Shown here in pieces: positions 19,672-30,010 of a stretch of DNA of 64,000 bases. The DNA is from Rhynchopus euleeides. Lineage: Eukaryota; Euglenozoa; Diplonemea; Diplonemida; Diplonemidae. The DNA lies in NCBI GenBank assembly GCA_963210315.1, contig OY723263.1, positions 1,736,001 to 1,800,000 on the forward strand, read 5' to 3'. Both the position numbers and the translations under genes were made by a program. Within the stretch, counting starts at the first letter, position 1; each line of letters begins with the position of its first letter. The notes under the pieces are model-generated. The model was not told where the DNA came from. It saw nothing but the letters and a program-made list of their open reading frames with translations, and did not search any database.

Positions 19672-20556
19672 ACTCCACAACGGCGGTGGGGTGGCGACGT
19701 CTCGTTGCGATCGGCGCGACGTCTGAAAGGGGGAGAGGGCGTTGTTGTGTGTGCGCGTGCTGTTGCTGTCCGGCCCCTTCTGCGGTAGAGGGGGTGGCGG
19801 AAAAACGAACCTTACATCCCCGCTGATGTTGTCGGGGGCGAGTGTCGTGTGCCCTGGGGGGGGGGTGTTTTTTGCGGGGAGGGGGTGGCGGGGGGGGGGT
19901 GTGTGGTGGATGTGTATGGACTTGCCCCCCTGTCTCGTCCCCCCCCCCCCCCTCACACACACACAAATACCCACCCTGTAGATTCGCGCATCTCTGTGGC
20001 CATTTCTATTTTTTGCTTTTCTCTCCACGTGTCGTGCCTTGTGACAAGCATAATATCCCATAAGATGGGTGGGGTGGGTGGGCGCAAGGGGGAGGGGGGG
20101 GGGTACTGGGGGTGGTAGGTTTGGCACATTCCAGTGTGGTGGGGAGGGGGGGGGGGAGACTCTTCTACACCTCCTGCAAGGGGAAAAGAAGGCACCTGCT
20201 GATCCTCAGCCTGGGTGAATTTTCACGTTGCCGCGGCGCGGCGCCTAACAAATGCCCCACTTTTTCGAGCGAGGCAAAAAAAAATATTGCGACCCTACGC
20301 AGAAAACAAACGTGCTGTGGCTGCTTTGCACCTCACCTCCCCGACGAAACCGGATGAAGCAGGACTCGTTAGGGCCAGAGACCCACACACACACACACAC
20401 CAGACCCACGTGCCCTTATCTTCTTCTCCCCCTTTGTAACGTGCAGGCGACAGAGAGGTGCTCGTCGGTGCGTCCCATGTGTCCCACCGATAGCTCCGAG
20501 GCTTCTTCTCAGGGAACAGTGTTGTGCCATGCCACTGTTATGTGTATGCTGTGGGT
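19672..20556. other. Intergenic, no gene seen
   Basis: This is rich in G and C homopolymers (19855-19905, 19938-19952, 20040-20160), with CA repeats near 20387-20402. No protein-like frame was found. Confidence 0.55.
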
Positions 20557-21497
20557 CACGGTGGGATCTTGTAAATTTTACATGTATAACTACAAGTATA
20601 TACATGTATTATACATGTATAATACTTGCATGTCAACTATTATACATGTATAATACATGTATATGCCTGAAATATACATGTAAAATACATGTATATCAAG
20701 TAAAAATACAAGTATAATACTTGCATGTCAACTATTATACTTGTATTTTTACTTGATATACATGTATTTTACATGTATATTTCAGGCATTTACATGTATT
20801 TTACATGTATAATACTTGTCATGCAAGTAAAATACATGTATTTTGCTTGCATGCAAGTATTTTACTTGTCATGCAAGTATTTTACATGTATAATACTTGC
20901 ATGACAAGTATTATACATGTAAAATACATGTAAATGCCTGAAATATACATGTAAAATACATGTATATCAAGTAAAAATACAAGTATAATAGTTGACATGC
21001 AAGTATTATACCGTATACGTAAATATTATGGAACGTAAATATTATGGAACGGGCCCATTTTTGGCCGGTCCGTTCCATAATATTTACAGGGCCAGTTGGG
21101 GACTCGGTGGTGAGGACGGCTTGCGTCAGGAATCGCGCGAAAAGTGCACGAGTAGGTCCCGTCAGGGACTCTGTATGCCGTCCGATCACCTGGTCCAAGT
21201 CCCCGAGTCGCAGAAAGCCCTGTAAATATTATGGAACGAAAAAAATCTGGAACGCCAACCCACCAGCGTTCCAAAATATTTACGTTCCATAATATTTACG
21301 TTCCATAATATTTACGTTCCAAAATATTTACGTATACGGTACTTGTATTTTTACTTGATATACATGTATTTTACATGTATATTTCAGGCATATACATGTA
21401 TTATACATGTATAATAGTTGACATGCAAGTATTATACATGTATAATACATGTATATACTTGTAGTTATACATGTAAAATTTACAAGATCCCACCGTG
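20557..21497. mobile_element. AT-rich nested palindromic element
   Basis: The first ~157 bp (from CACGGTGGGATCTTGTAAAT at 20557) reappear as reverse complement at the far end, finishing ATCCCACCGTG at 21497. The interior is built from variants of TACATGTA / ATACATGTAT and CAAGTA blocks. These form a second palindrome centred near 20845. A different 329-bp inverted-repeat element is inserted at 21011-21339. No coding capacity is present. The ends look like terminal inverted repeats of a fold-back or MITE-like element; a target duplication is not clear (GGGT left, TAGGGT right). Confidence 0.85.
21011..21339. mobile_element. Nested small inverted-repeat element with TA duplication
   Basis: It begins CCGTATACGTAAATATTATG and ends with the near-perfect reverse complement (CATAATATTTACG...CGTATACGG). 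The dinucleotide TA flanks both sides (21009-21010, 21340-21341). The repeated motif CGTAAATATTATGGAA occurs several times near both ends. The non-repetitive middle is ~170 bp and GC-richer. It is noncoding and consistent with a Tc1/mariner-type MITE. Confidence 0.75.
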
Positions 21498-23439
21498 TAG
21501 GGTGGGAGGGGGGGGGGGTGGAGTGGAGTGGAGGGACGGGAATGGGTGTGTGTGATGACGGGTTCCCAACCCGAAGCAAAAAAAAGCAGCGGGGGAAGGG
21601 GGTGAAAACATAATGCAGGGTGTGTTCTCGCAGAGCCCCCCCTCCACCCCCTCCCACTCTCCAACGCCAGAACAGGCCACGTTTGTATTGAGCTGGTGGT
21701 GGGGAAAAGATGCCACACACAGACACACGTGAATCTTTTTATTATTGGTGTAGACACACCGAGCACTCTCTCTTGATGTGATCTTCACTGGCTTAGTGTA
21801 TACACACACACACACACAATGTACCCTATCCTGTGGGAGGATGTTACAACAGCAACATAGTGGCATGACCCAGAGAAGCTGAGAGGCGGAGGGGTGGGTG
21901 GGTTGGGCTGTTGTTGCCTCTCCCCCTAGCACGCCCTCCCCTCCGGGACCCCCCCCCCCCTCGCTGCCCCCCCCTCCCCCCCCAGCCCGCACGAACGCAA
22001 ACAGGCGACACGAAAGACATGAGGAAGCCAAAAAAAACGAGCCAGAAACAGTAACCCTGGAGGATAGTGATGGCAAGGCACGCAGCGTGATAGGCCCCTC
22101 CAAACCCCAGCTTCCCCAGCCCCAGCCCCCCGCTCTTTGGATGCTTGTGACGATTTAGCCTGCGTTGTGGGTGCTCTTCGTAGCCCCTCTGGTGAGAGGG
22201 GGGGGGGGGGGAGAGTGGGGCTGCTATCGGGGTTTGTAGGTCTTGTTCCTGTGTCTAGGCTGTTTGGTTTTGTTTTGCCCTCATTTTTGGCCCGGGAGTG
22301 CGCACAAACAAACAGCCAAGTCTATTGTTTGCCTTTTTCTGGGAGGTGTTGTTTGGAACGTGCCCACCCCCTGCCCCCAGCCCCCTGTTTCCGATGTTTG
22401 AGTTCAGTTGTACGCCCTTGCAATAATGTTCTGTTCTGTTCTGTTGGGACCTTCACTCTGTGTCAACCCTGTTTTGTGAGGCACACGCATGTCCCACATT
22501 TGCTTTGAACGACTGTTGTGATTTGTGTGACTGTGCTTAGCAGCCAGTGCGAGATATTGTCGCACATGTTTATGCACATATCATCTGTGAGTGAAATGCA
22601 TCGACTAGCACCACCAGCGCCCCCTCCCCCCCCCCCCACCTCCCGAAGTCCCACAGCGCAAGATCCCGTGATGATGCCTCTGGTCGCAGGTGATGAATCC
22701 GGCAATTCGCGTCTGCTGCACCCGCAGAACACCCGCGCAAAGAAAGCTCGCAGGTTGTGAGAGTGGTTCGAACGTCCAGGCCACCACCCCCTCCCCGTCT
22801 GTCTTTGGTCCCTCAGGGCCCCTTTCCTCCTCACGTGTGTGCCCCGTTAATGTGTGTGTAGAGTCAGTTCGATCGTGCAACCCAGTGGCAGTGCTGTCTG
22901 GGCGGGATGGAAAGGTTTGGCACAACCAGGTGTGGCTCTATTTTGGGGGTATTTTGGCCAATTTTCGAAATCCTATTTCATAGTGTCATAACGGCCGTCA
23001 TGGAGGGAGTGGATTTTCTGAGAATTCACTACCTCAGTTCCCGCTACCGAAATATAAAAACGGCCGTTTTCATGTTTTGTTGGCGAAAAAACGGCCGTTT
23101 TTTCCCCCTCCTATTTTCCTTTGGAGATTCGCCTCCTGCTTACCGTACCGAGCTGAGGAAACACACTTGACAACTCCCTGTTGCCTGCACATGACATTGG
23201 GCACTGCGATTCTCTGTCGACTGTACAAAGAAAAATGACTTCCGCCCTGCCTGTCGCTCGACAAGCAGCAGACACCCGAGAGCAGAGAGGAGTGTAGCAG
23301 CCCGGTTCGCCCCCGGGTTGTCCCAGAAATCCAGCACACCCTCGGAACGTGGTGGCCTAGTCGTAGATCACCCAGGCCCCGCTCGTGACCTCCCCGAAAC
23401 AGAGGGGAGGTGGCACCGGGGTTCTGACACCCCTACGAC
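21498..23439. other. Intergenic, no gene seen
   Basis: This has G runs near 21510 and 22199-22211, C runs near 21950-21980 and 22625-22640, and a CA repeat near 21802-21818. Around 23056-23105 are two copies of the palindrome AAAACGGCCGTTTT. No convincing reading frame was seen. Confidence 0.55.
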
Positions 23440-24560
23440 TCATGCGGCCGTACGCGCTCGGGCACAGACGGCGGACCGCAAACCAGAAGGACTTCCCTGA
23501 TTCCGTGCCGTCCCACCTTCTGCGCAGCTGCGGTCGCCAGCCCAGGCCAGCTCCCCTGCCAGGGGCACTGGGGGGTCGTACTTCCCCACCTCAGACACTT
23601 TCTCGATGACATTCTCAATGTCAGTGTACACTGCATCGACAGGGGCACGCCGTTGGCACACCCAGCTGCGCATCGCAGTACTTCTGGAGCAGCGATGCGA
23701 GGGGTGCCGTCAGGCGGACGGCGGCCTGCAGGTGGGACTCGAGCCCAGCGATTTCGTGGGCATCTCTGCCAACCGCAGAAGCAACGCACACGTAGCAGGG
23801 CCGCTGTCCTGCAGCGGGCCCGGAAGATTGTATAAATGCCCGGGGACGTGGTGCAAGGTGCAGATCCACTCAAGCGGTGCAGGTAGTGTGTGTCGGAGAG
23901 AAGCGGGATCGCACGGCCGGTGGTGCCGTCTTGCTCGCCTGCTTCTCCCTCTCAGCTGCGTCAGAGATGTGGCACAGCACATCCTTCAGCGCCAGTGCGG
24001 TCGTGAACCCATCCAGCTGGTGCTGCATATTGCCCGGGATGATCGCCCGTGCCTTCGGGAATAAATCAGCGAAGGCGGTGTCCTTCTCAGCCGGGGTGCT
24101 GTCGCCGAGATCAAGGGAAAGCTCTGTCGGAAGAGCCCTGATGCCAGTGAGCGACACCCACCTCTGCCTGCACGGTCATCCACGACACACGTGCCTAGAT
24201 TGGCCGCAACCATGTTCAGCCCCTCCTCGGGACACACTTCTTGACAGCATCATGCACCATGCCAGCCGGTGATCCGGTGAACAACGCACCCCGGGCGATC
24301 CGAAGTTGCAAGACTGCCACTGAGGGTATCGCACTCCGACAGCGCCAGCTGTTTTCCTGGCTCTGCACTTTCAACGCTGCGTTCTTCTTCTTCTTGATAT
24401 GGCGCGGTCCGTCAAAGTGGTCCACGAAGTCTGAACTCTTCGCATCATACTTGAAGGCGCGCTCACAATGCTTGCTGCAGGGTATCCCTTGCAGTGGGGA
24501 GGCCAGATTTTCGCGGCCTTTGCGATGGAGGCTTTCGGGGGTCTGGGGCCGTCGGCGCAC
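23440..24560 (-). pseudogene. Decayed minus-strand gene, possibly transposase-related
   Basis: Reading leftwards, four or five open segments in shifting frames look protein-like. The first (24560-24216) has a Cys/His pattern resembling a BED-type finger: CSKHC, then FVDHFDGPRH, then KKKK. The second (24157-23870) is helical (AEKDTAFADLFPKA; DGFTTALALKDVLCHISDAA). Further segments lie at 23869-23621 (HEIAGLESHLQAAVRLTAPL) and 23673-23440 (VDAVYTDIENVIEKVSEVGK). No single frame links them, so this is either a frameshifted relic or an unrecognised multi-intron gene. hAT-type origin is only a guess from the finger. It overlaps the upstream end of the divergent OTU gene. Confidence 0.35.
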
Positions 24561-26912
24561 CAGGTTTTCGGCAAGCTGGGCCGCCTAGCAGCAGAACGGA
24601 CGGGGCGAAGCAGGGTTCTGGTCACCCAGAGCCACGCCACCAGAGTGAGTAGCGCGTACAGCCACATCCTGGGTCGAACACTCCTTGAATGCGGCCCCAT
24701 ATCGCCAGCAGCAGTGAGCCGGACGGCGTTGGCTACAGAGGCCGCGGCCCCCCTGAACCCGGACCACTTCATGCGGTTCTCGGTTGACTCGCGTGGGGAG
24801 GGGGAGGTGTTCATTGACCCTGATGAGGAGCGCCCTGTGCCCCAGGCGGACCCGGTCCCTCGGGCAGAGGCAGCACCGACATCTCCGTCCCCCTCTGTCG
24901 TCATCGAAAAGTGGAGAGACAAGCGAGGAGGGGCGCGAGTGGCTATTGAGGACCTGGCAGAGGGGCTTGGTAATGCTCTTACGATGCCAGAACAGGTCGC
25001 CGCCCTGGGTGGGTCAGTGGCGGAGGGGGCCCCAGCAACGTGGGTGGTGGCGGTGACGGCCGCGGCGTGTGACCTGGGGTTTGACATCGACGCTGACAAG
25101 CTTCTGCGCCTGGCGGTGGTGTGCGTCCGTCGAGCGCCCACACTCCGTCTGCTCCTCTCAGACCCCGACGAGTGGGCGGGGCGTATGCTGGCTTCCGGGG
25201 GTGGCGAAGACGTGGACCAGGTGGCCCTCCGTGGGGTGGCGGTGGCCCTCGACGTCCACGCTGTGGTTTTTAGAGACAACCTCCCCCCTCTTCTCGTGGC
25301 CCCAGGTGAACCATGCCAAGCGCTTTTTGTGGGCGGCGTGGACGGGGGGTTCAAGCCGGTCACGGTGCCGGACCAGGTGGTGGAACAGGTCACATACACG
25401 AAGTGTGTGGAGGTCGAGGTGCCGCAGGGCCCGGTTATCCCGGGGCGCGTGGATGTGTCGGGGTCACCGGGTTGCTGTCAGTTCTGTGCGTCGCTCTTCA
25501 CCACGGCCGTGCACCATGGGGAGTGTGGTCACTGCTCGAGGATGGTGTGCCCGACCTGCTGTGAGCTGGGCGAAGACGACACCAGGTGCGTCTGCACGCC
25601 ACTACCTCTGCCACGCGAGGACCAAGGGGTGGCCCCTCATCCGCCGGGGCAAGCGGAGCCCCCTCCTCCGCCCCCGGCGAGCACCGCACTGACAAAGGCT
25701 TTGCTGGAGGGCCGGGCCCCAGGGGGAGGGGACGGTCTGTCCAGGCTGCAACGGTCTTTGGGGATGCAGGAGTGCACGGGGTTCCGTTTCACACCAGGCG
25801 ACTGCTTCTTCGATGCGGCGGCTTTCATTATGGGAGGCTCGGCGGCGGGCATGCGGAGGCTAGCCGTCCAGGCGGTGCTACGTGACCCAGGCCTTTGTGC
25901 TCGGGCCGAGCCGAACAGCGAGTCCTGGGCTGCGGCCATGCGAGTCGAGGGTAGCCGGGACGAGGCTTCTTGGGCGGACCAGGTAGCAGTACATGGACTT
26001 GCGCTGGGGTCGGGGTGGGCTGTGGTGGTCCTATCTGATCAAGCGCCCCCCACGGTCCACCGCCCCCGGGTGAAGCCTTTCGTCGGAGTGCTTGGAGTCA
26101 AGCATCAGGGAAAGCACTACACCCCCCTTTTGGTGCCCCCACCTCTGGCGGAGGCAGTGTCTGCCCTCGCCCCCTCGCCGGTGTTGGGGCGGACTGGCTG
26201 TCCAGGGGGGGAGCAGGGCCTCCCCATGTGCCAGGTGCCGTCCCAGCCGTCGCGCCGCCGCTTTTACTGTGCCCGCTGTGCAGAGGCGGTGGATACCGCA
26301 GTCGAACACTGGCGTTGTTTCGGTTGCGATTGCAGGGCGTGTGGGGAATGCGTGGAGCAGGGGGAGACCTGTATGGATCTGGGGCCTCGGGACGCGGAGG
26401 AGCCGCCTGCGAGGGTCCCGCAGCCGCAGGACCAGGGTGATCCCCCTCGACGAGAAGGTGATCCCCCTCCTGCACCCACCGGCGCCCCGGCCACCGGCCG
26501 CTCCGACCCGACCGCCACCGAGGAAGGCTCCAACCCTGCGCAAGCACCAGCCACCTCGATGTCGTCGCAGCCGAAGCGGAAGCGGGAGTCGGCATCGCCG
26601 CAGCGTGGTCAGGAGATGGATGAGGACGACGGGGCCACGACGGTGGGGGAGTGGGAGGAGCAGTTCTGCCCCGACGTGCACCGACCGCAGGAGGAGCAGG
26701 AGGCGGCGCTCCGGGCCATTCAGGCTTGGTGGGCCGAGTTGGGGGATGACAAGGCCTCACAGGCGGAGGCGTACAACGTGGTCTGTTGTCGTCTGAGGGC
26801 GCGGGCAGGCAAGCGGGCGCGGGCGAGCCGGCCAGGGGCGCGGGGGTCTTCGCAGCGGAGTTCCCAGGGGTCCCAGAGCCAGGGGAGTAGGGCCGCCAGG
26901 GGAGCGAGATAG
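24468..26912 (+). CDS. Tandem OTU-like / zinc-ribbon module protein
   Basis: The protein is 814 residues if it starts at the first ATG; the start may instead be the ATG at 24771, because the first part overlaps a minus-strand relic. Residues ~435-555 match an OTU cysteine protease domain: PGDCFFDA with D445/C446, then ASWADQVAVHGLAL, and HY at 550-551. OTU enzymes cleave ubiquitin or similar modifiers. A Cys-rich block follows (C601-x2-C604-x12-C617-x2-C620-x4-C625-x2-C628). Upstream, residues ~190-325 look like a degenerate OTU fold (DEWAGRML..DQVALRGVAVAL) lacking the catalytic Cys and His. It is followed by a zinc block of identical spacing (C337/C340, C353/C356, C361/C364). The C-terminus is Pro-rich with a nuclear-signal-like PKRKR and a Gly/Ser/Gln/Arg tail. 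It could be a host gene or an ORF of an old transposon. Confidence 0.7.
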   Translation: MLAAGYPLQWGGQIFAAFAMEAFGGLGPSAHQVFGKLGRLAAERTGRSRVLVTQSHATRVSSAYSHILGRTLLECGPISPAAVSRTALATEAAAPLNPDHFMRFSVDSRGEGEVFIDPDEERPVPQADPVPRAEAAPTSPSPSVVIEKWRDKRGGARVAIEDLAEGLGNALTMPEQVAALGGSVAEGAPATWVVAVTAAACDLGFDIDADKLLRLAVVCVRRAPTLRLLLSDPDEWAGRMLASGGGEDVDQVALRGVAVALDVHAVVFRDNLPPLLVAPGEPCQALFVGGVDGGFKPVTVPDQVVEQVTYTKCVEVEVPQGPVIPGRVDVSGSPGCCQFCASLFTTAVHHGECGHCSRMVCPTCCELGEDDTRCVCTPLPLPREDQGVAPHPPGQAEPPPPPPASTALTKALLEGRAPGGGDGLSRLQRSLGMQECTGFRFTPGDCFFDAAAFIMGGSAAGMRRLAVQAVLRDPGLCARAEPNSESWAAAMRVEGSRDEASWADQVAVHGLALGSGWAVVVLSDQAPPTVHRPRVKPFVGVLGVKHQGKHYTPLLVPPPLAEAVSALAPSPVLGRTGCPGGEQGLPMCQVPSQPSRRRFYCARCAEAVDTAVEHWRCFGCDCRACGECVEQGETCMDLGPRDAEEPPARVPQPQDQGDPPRREGDPPPAPTGAPATGRSDPTATEEGSNPAQAPATSMSSQPKRKRESASPQRGQEMDEDDGATTVGEWEEQFCPDVHRPQEEQEAALRAIQAWWAELGDDKASQAEAYNVVCCRLRARAGKRARASRPGARGSSQRSSQGSQSQGSRAARGAR

Positions 26913-27636
26913 CCGTAGGTCGGCTCCCCCCCCCCCCTACCCCCCTCTTTCCTTTCGCCCCCCCCCCCCCTCCCGTTCCCCACCCCCGTGCCCCCTTCCC
27001 CTTTCTTCCGGTGAATGCGCCAGCGGAGTCGGTCCACGCCCTCGCTGTCAGTCGCTTTTGCCTCTCCCCCCCTGCCCCCCCCCCCCTTTACCTCGCCCCC
27101 TTTTCCCCTCACCAGCGGGCTGCCCCTTGTGAATGGTAGACTTGCCTACAGCCCCTTGTTCATGCCGCCAGCACGGAGCCCCACGCAGCTCAACCCCGGC
27201 CAGTACGCGGTTTGTTTGCCCTAGAGCTTTGTTGTTTGTGTAGTTCATGTTACAGTGCTAAGAGCCCGTAGAAGCAAAAGTAGAACCTGCTGCGCTAGCC
27301 CCACCAAGCAGCCACAGTACGACAGGACGCGCGCAGGCACCGGGCCCCCTCTCCTAAAAAAAAGGGAGGCACTCCTGGTGGTGGGATCTCGCCTGCTGAC
27401 CCACGCCCAGTGTTTTCGCTTGGAAGATTTGGGGTGAAAAATCTTCAAAAAAAATAAAAAAGCTGGAAATCCCAGGAAGATATCTTCCTGGGGGAAAAAG
27501 AAAAAAAAATCTGGTCGCCAGATTTTTTTTCGTTTTTTTTTGGGGGGGCTTTTTGGCGGCCTGACGGTGACTTCTGGACCGAATCCGACTGGTTTTTTGG
27601 CACGGCTTCCAATCCCGTGCATGGGATACGCACAAG
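26913..27636. other. Intergenic with C-rich and T-rich tracts and palindromes
   Basis: No gene is seen. Long C/CT tracts span 26927-27110. The stretch 27270-27330 matches 17565-17610 in inverted orientation (shared GCCCCACCAAGCAG and CAGGAC), so a longer diverged repeat surrounds the hairpin copies. A perfect 22-bp palindrome lies at 27471-27492 (CCCAGGAAGAT and its complement). Confidence 0.6.
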
Positions 27637-27703
27637 AACAGATGTTCACTACCGTGGCCTCCGGCGGCTGGGGGGCTCCGCCCCCCAGACCCCCCTGTGG
27701 CAT
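27637..27703 (-). repeat. GC hairpin repeat, copy 3 (reverse)
   Basis: Reverse-orientation copy: ACAGATGTTCACTACCGTGG, CCTCCGGCGG, then CTGGGGGGC-TCC-GCCCCCCAG and ACCCCCCTGTGGC. Confidence 0.9.
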
Positions 27704-27866
27704 GTACCTGTCAGTTGCCAAGGCCTGAGCACATGCGGCGTCACATCTTCAGGAGACGCGAGCCCATGCTGATGTGTCGAATCATGTGTCCGTGTGCCTG
27801 TTGGGGGGGAAAAGTGACCCCAAACCCCAATTTGGTGTTCCTCCAACGCCCAGAGGTCAGCACGAG

Positions 27867-28468
27867 CAATGTGACAATTGCTACACCGTCGCTCGAGTAG
27901 CGCTACAGTCGCTAGCGATTCAGCGATTGCGACTGCGACGGGTGTAGCGACTGTCGCTGAGTCGCTCACCCATTTTTCCAACTTCGATTTCCGGAATTTT
28001 TCCGGAATTTTTCCGGACTGTGGTGGGGTCACTTTGCTCTGGGAGATGAGTTTTTGGCCAATCGAGTTTTCGGGCCAAGTTTCATAAGGGCCGAAAAGTG
28101 AAATCGAAAAAAAACTTTTGTGAGAAAAAAGTCCACCACTCGGAAAATTTTTCCAAAAAAAATTTTCGGGGTTGTGGGAAAAATCGAAACCCACGAACCC
28201 ACTTTTTTCGAGAAAATATTTTTTCGGATTTTTCATTTTTTCCAGTTTTCGATTTCATTTTTGGGCGGTCCACAGACAACGGGAGGGAAATGTCAAAAAA
28301 TTTGAATGGCCAAAAACTCATCTCCCAGAGCAAAATGACCCCACCACGATCCGGAAATTTTCCGGAAATGAAATCCGAAATTTCGGTCCAGAAACGCTCT
28401 GGCGACGATCGCTGGGCCAAAAGCGACAGTCGCTGAATCGCTGAGCGACAGTCGCCATTGTCACATTG
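27867..28468. mobile_element. 602-bp fold-back element with target duplication
   Basis: Terminal repeats are CAATGTGACAATTGC (27867) and GCCATTGTCACATTG (ending 28468). GCACGAG directly flanks both ends (27860-27866 and 28469-28475), giving a 7- or 8-bp target duplication. The interior is largely inverted: about 40 bp ending GAGATGAGTTTTTGGCCA at 28021-28060 recur reversed near 28305-28350 with one mismatch. Blocks of GCGACAGTCGCTGA-type repeats lie just inside each end. There is no coding capacity. The termini and duplication size suggest a hAT-type non-autonomous element. Confidence 0.85.
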
Positions 28469-28604
28469 GCACGAGCGCTGTTCCCTGGAGGGGGGAAAAT
28501 ACTGGGCGGGGTGGGTGGAAGAGTAAAAATCTTCCTGGGTCTGGCCCCCCCTGGAAGATTAGCGAAAACCCTGCCCACGCCCCATACAAAATTCCCAGGT
28601 AAAA

Positions 28605-28690
28605 AAAACGGCCGTTTTTTAAAATGCTGAAAATCAGCGGCCGTTTTTGCAAGTCCACAAAATACAAGGGATTTTTTAAAACGGCCGCTA
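28605..28690. repeat. Cluster of AAAACGGCCGTTTT palindromes
   Basis: Three CGGCCG-centred palindromes flanked by A and T runs lie within about 85 bp (near 28610, 28640, 28683). The same motif occurs twice at 23056-23105. Confidence 0.7.
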
Positions 28691-29401
28691 TGCAACCATG
28701 CTATTTTGGTTTTTTTGCACTTTTTTGGGTGCTTTTTTGCACGATTTCTGTGCCTCAGACACAGATTTTGGTGTGATTTTTGCGCTATTTTGATTCACTC
28801 GGCCTGACCGATGCATACGATTCGAAAAAATGGCGAAAAAATCGCTAACAACGGTGAACGAATGGAGGTAGATGGGGAAGTGGAAGGACACAGCACGCCC
28901 TCTCACTGCTCGCCATCTGTACACTACCTCTCTGTTCAAGGCGGTCAGTGTCACTTGATGGCGCTGCACACAAATCACTGCTACATCCCAGGGCGCCTTC
29001 CCTTGTGAGAATAGCGGAACTTCTGCGGTTGCAGTTTGGTGGTTGAGGCCGGCGGTGATATCACTTTGGTGACTGTGCTTCCTTCCCCCTGAGCTCGATC
29101 AGATCCAGGTCGACCTGGTGCTGCGTGGCTCCTGGTGTGTTATCTCTTTGCTTCCTCGCACACATACACGTGGTTCCGCGAATCGCCACGGATGCCCACC
29201 AAGTCGAACCCGAAACATGATCACGGGCCCACGACGACCCTTTCGAGATGTCATGGCCGCAAGCCCGCAAACCCGATCGCATTCGCAAGGTGGTTCGTCT
29301 CTTAGAGATCAGTGCTCGGGTCCAGCCTCCCGCGAGGGTGCTGGAACCGACATGCCGCAGCCCCGTACGCGCAAGGACTTGGCTCCAAGACCAGGCACAT
29401 G

Positions 29402-29464
29402 CCACAGGGGGGTGTGGGGGGCGGAGCCCCCCAGCCGCCGGAGGCCACGGTAGCGAACGTCTGT
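29402..29464 (+). repeat. GC hairpin repeat, copy 4
   Basis: Forward copy with GTGTGG in place of GTCTGG and CGTCTGTT in place of CATCTGTT. The hairpin core CTG/TGGGGGGCGGAGCCCCCCAG is intact. Confidence 0.9.
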
Positions 29465-29560
29465 TGGCCTGGCTCCATAGTCGCATACGCTCAAGTACAA
29501 CACAACTGACAGATAGCACATGTCGCATGGGGGGACGATAAATTGTCGCGCAAAGACACG

Positions 29561-29625
29561 CCACAAGGGGGTCTGGGGGGCGGAGCCCCCCAGCCGCCGG
29601 AGGCCACGGTAGTGAACATCTGTTG
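29561..29625 (+). repeat. GC hairpin repeat, copy 5
   Basis: Forward copy 160 bp after copy 4, with intact stem and the standard 3' flank GGCCACGGTAGTGAACATCT. Confidence 0.9.
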
Positions 29626-29689
29626 GTTTGAGCTCGAGAGCAAGCCTCTCACACCACCGCCCTCCGACCCCCCTCTCCACCCCCCAGGT

Positions 29690-30010
29690 GCAACATTTTT
29701 TTGCACCCGGAAAATGTGTTCTTTTGACTGTTTGAGCACATCCAAGACCGGGAACATAAAAGAATTCTGCCAATGCCAAGTAGGGTCACAATAAAATCCA
29801 AAGGAAAATGGTGCAAAAAAGTAGTGACCACCACCCCCATCCCCACCTCCGGGTGCAAAAATTTTTTGGCCACGGAAAATGTGTTCTTTTGAATGTTTGA
29901 GCACATCCAAGACCGGGAACATAAAAATTTTCTGCCAATACCAAGTAGGGTCACAATAAAATCCAAAGGAAAAAAGTGCAAAAAAAATAGTGCAAAAAAA
30001 TATTTTCCCC
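29690..30010. repeat. Imperfect tandem duplication, ~165-bp period
   Basis: The block beginning GGAAAATGTGTTCTTTTGA at 29709 recurs at 29874, including GAGCACATCCAAGACCGGGA and AAGTAGGGTCACAATAAAAT. Divergence is a few percent. Chance open frames on the minus strand here simply repeat the duplicated unit. Confidence 0.9.

Noticed and set aside
23340-23450. Possible tRNA-like fold
   Set aside because: A GGTGGC..GGTTC pattern is present, but no consistent cloverleaf, anticodon arm or acceptor pairing could be drawn.
24371-25399. 342-codon minus-strand frame over the OTU gene
   Set aside because: Ser/Thr/Arg/Pro-rich shadow with no motif; the + strand carries ordered Cys motifs and the OTU signature.
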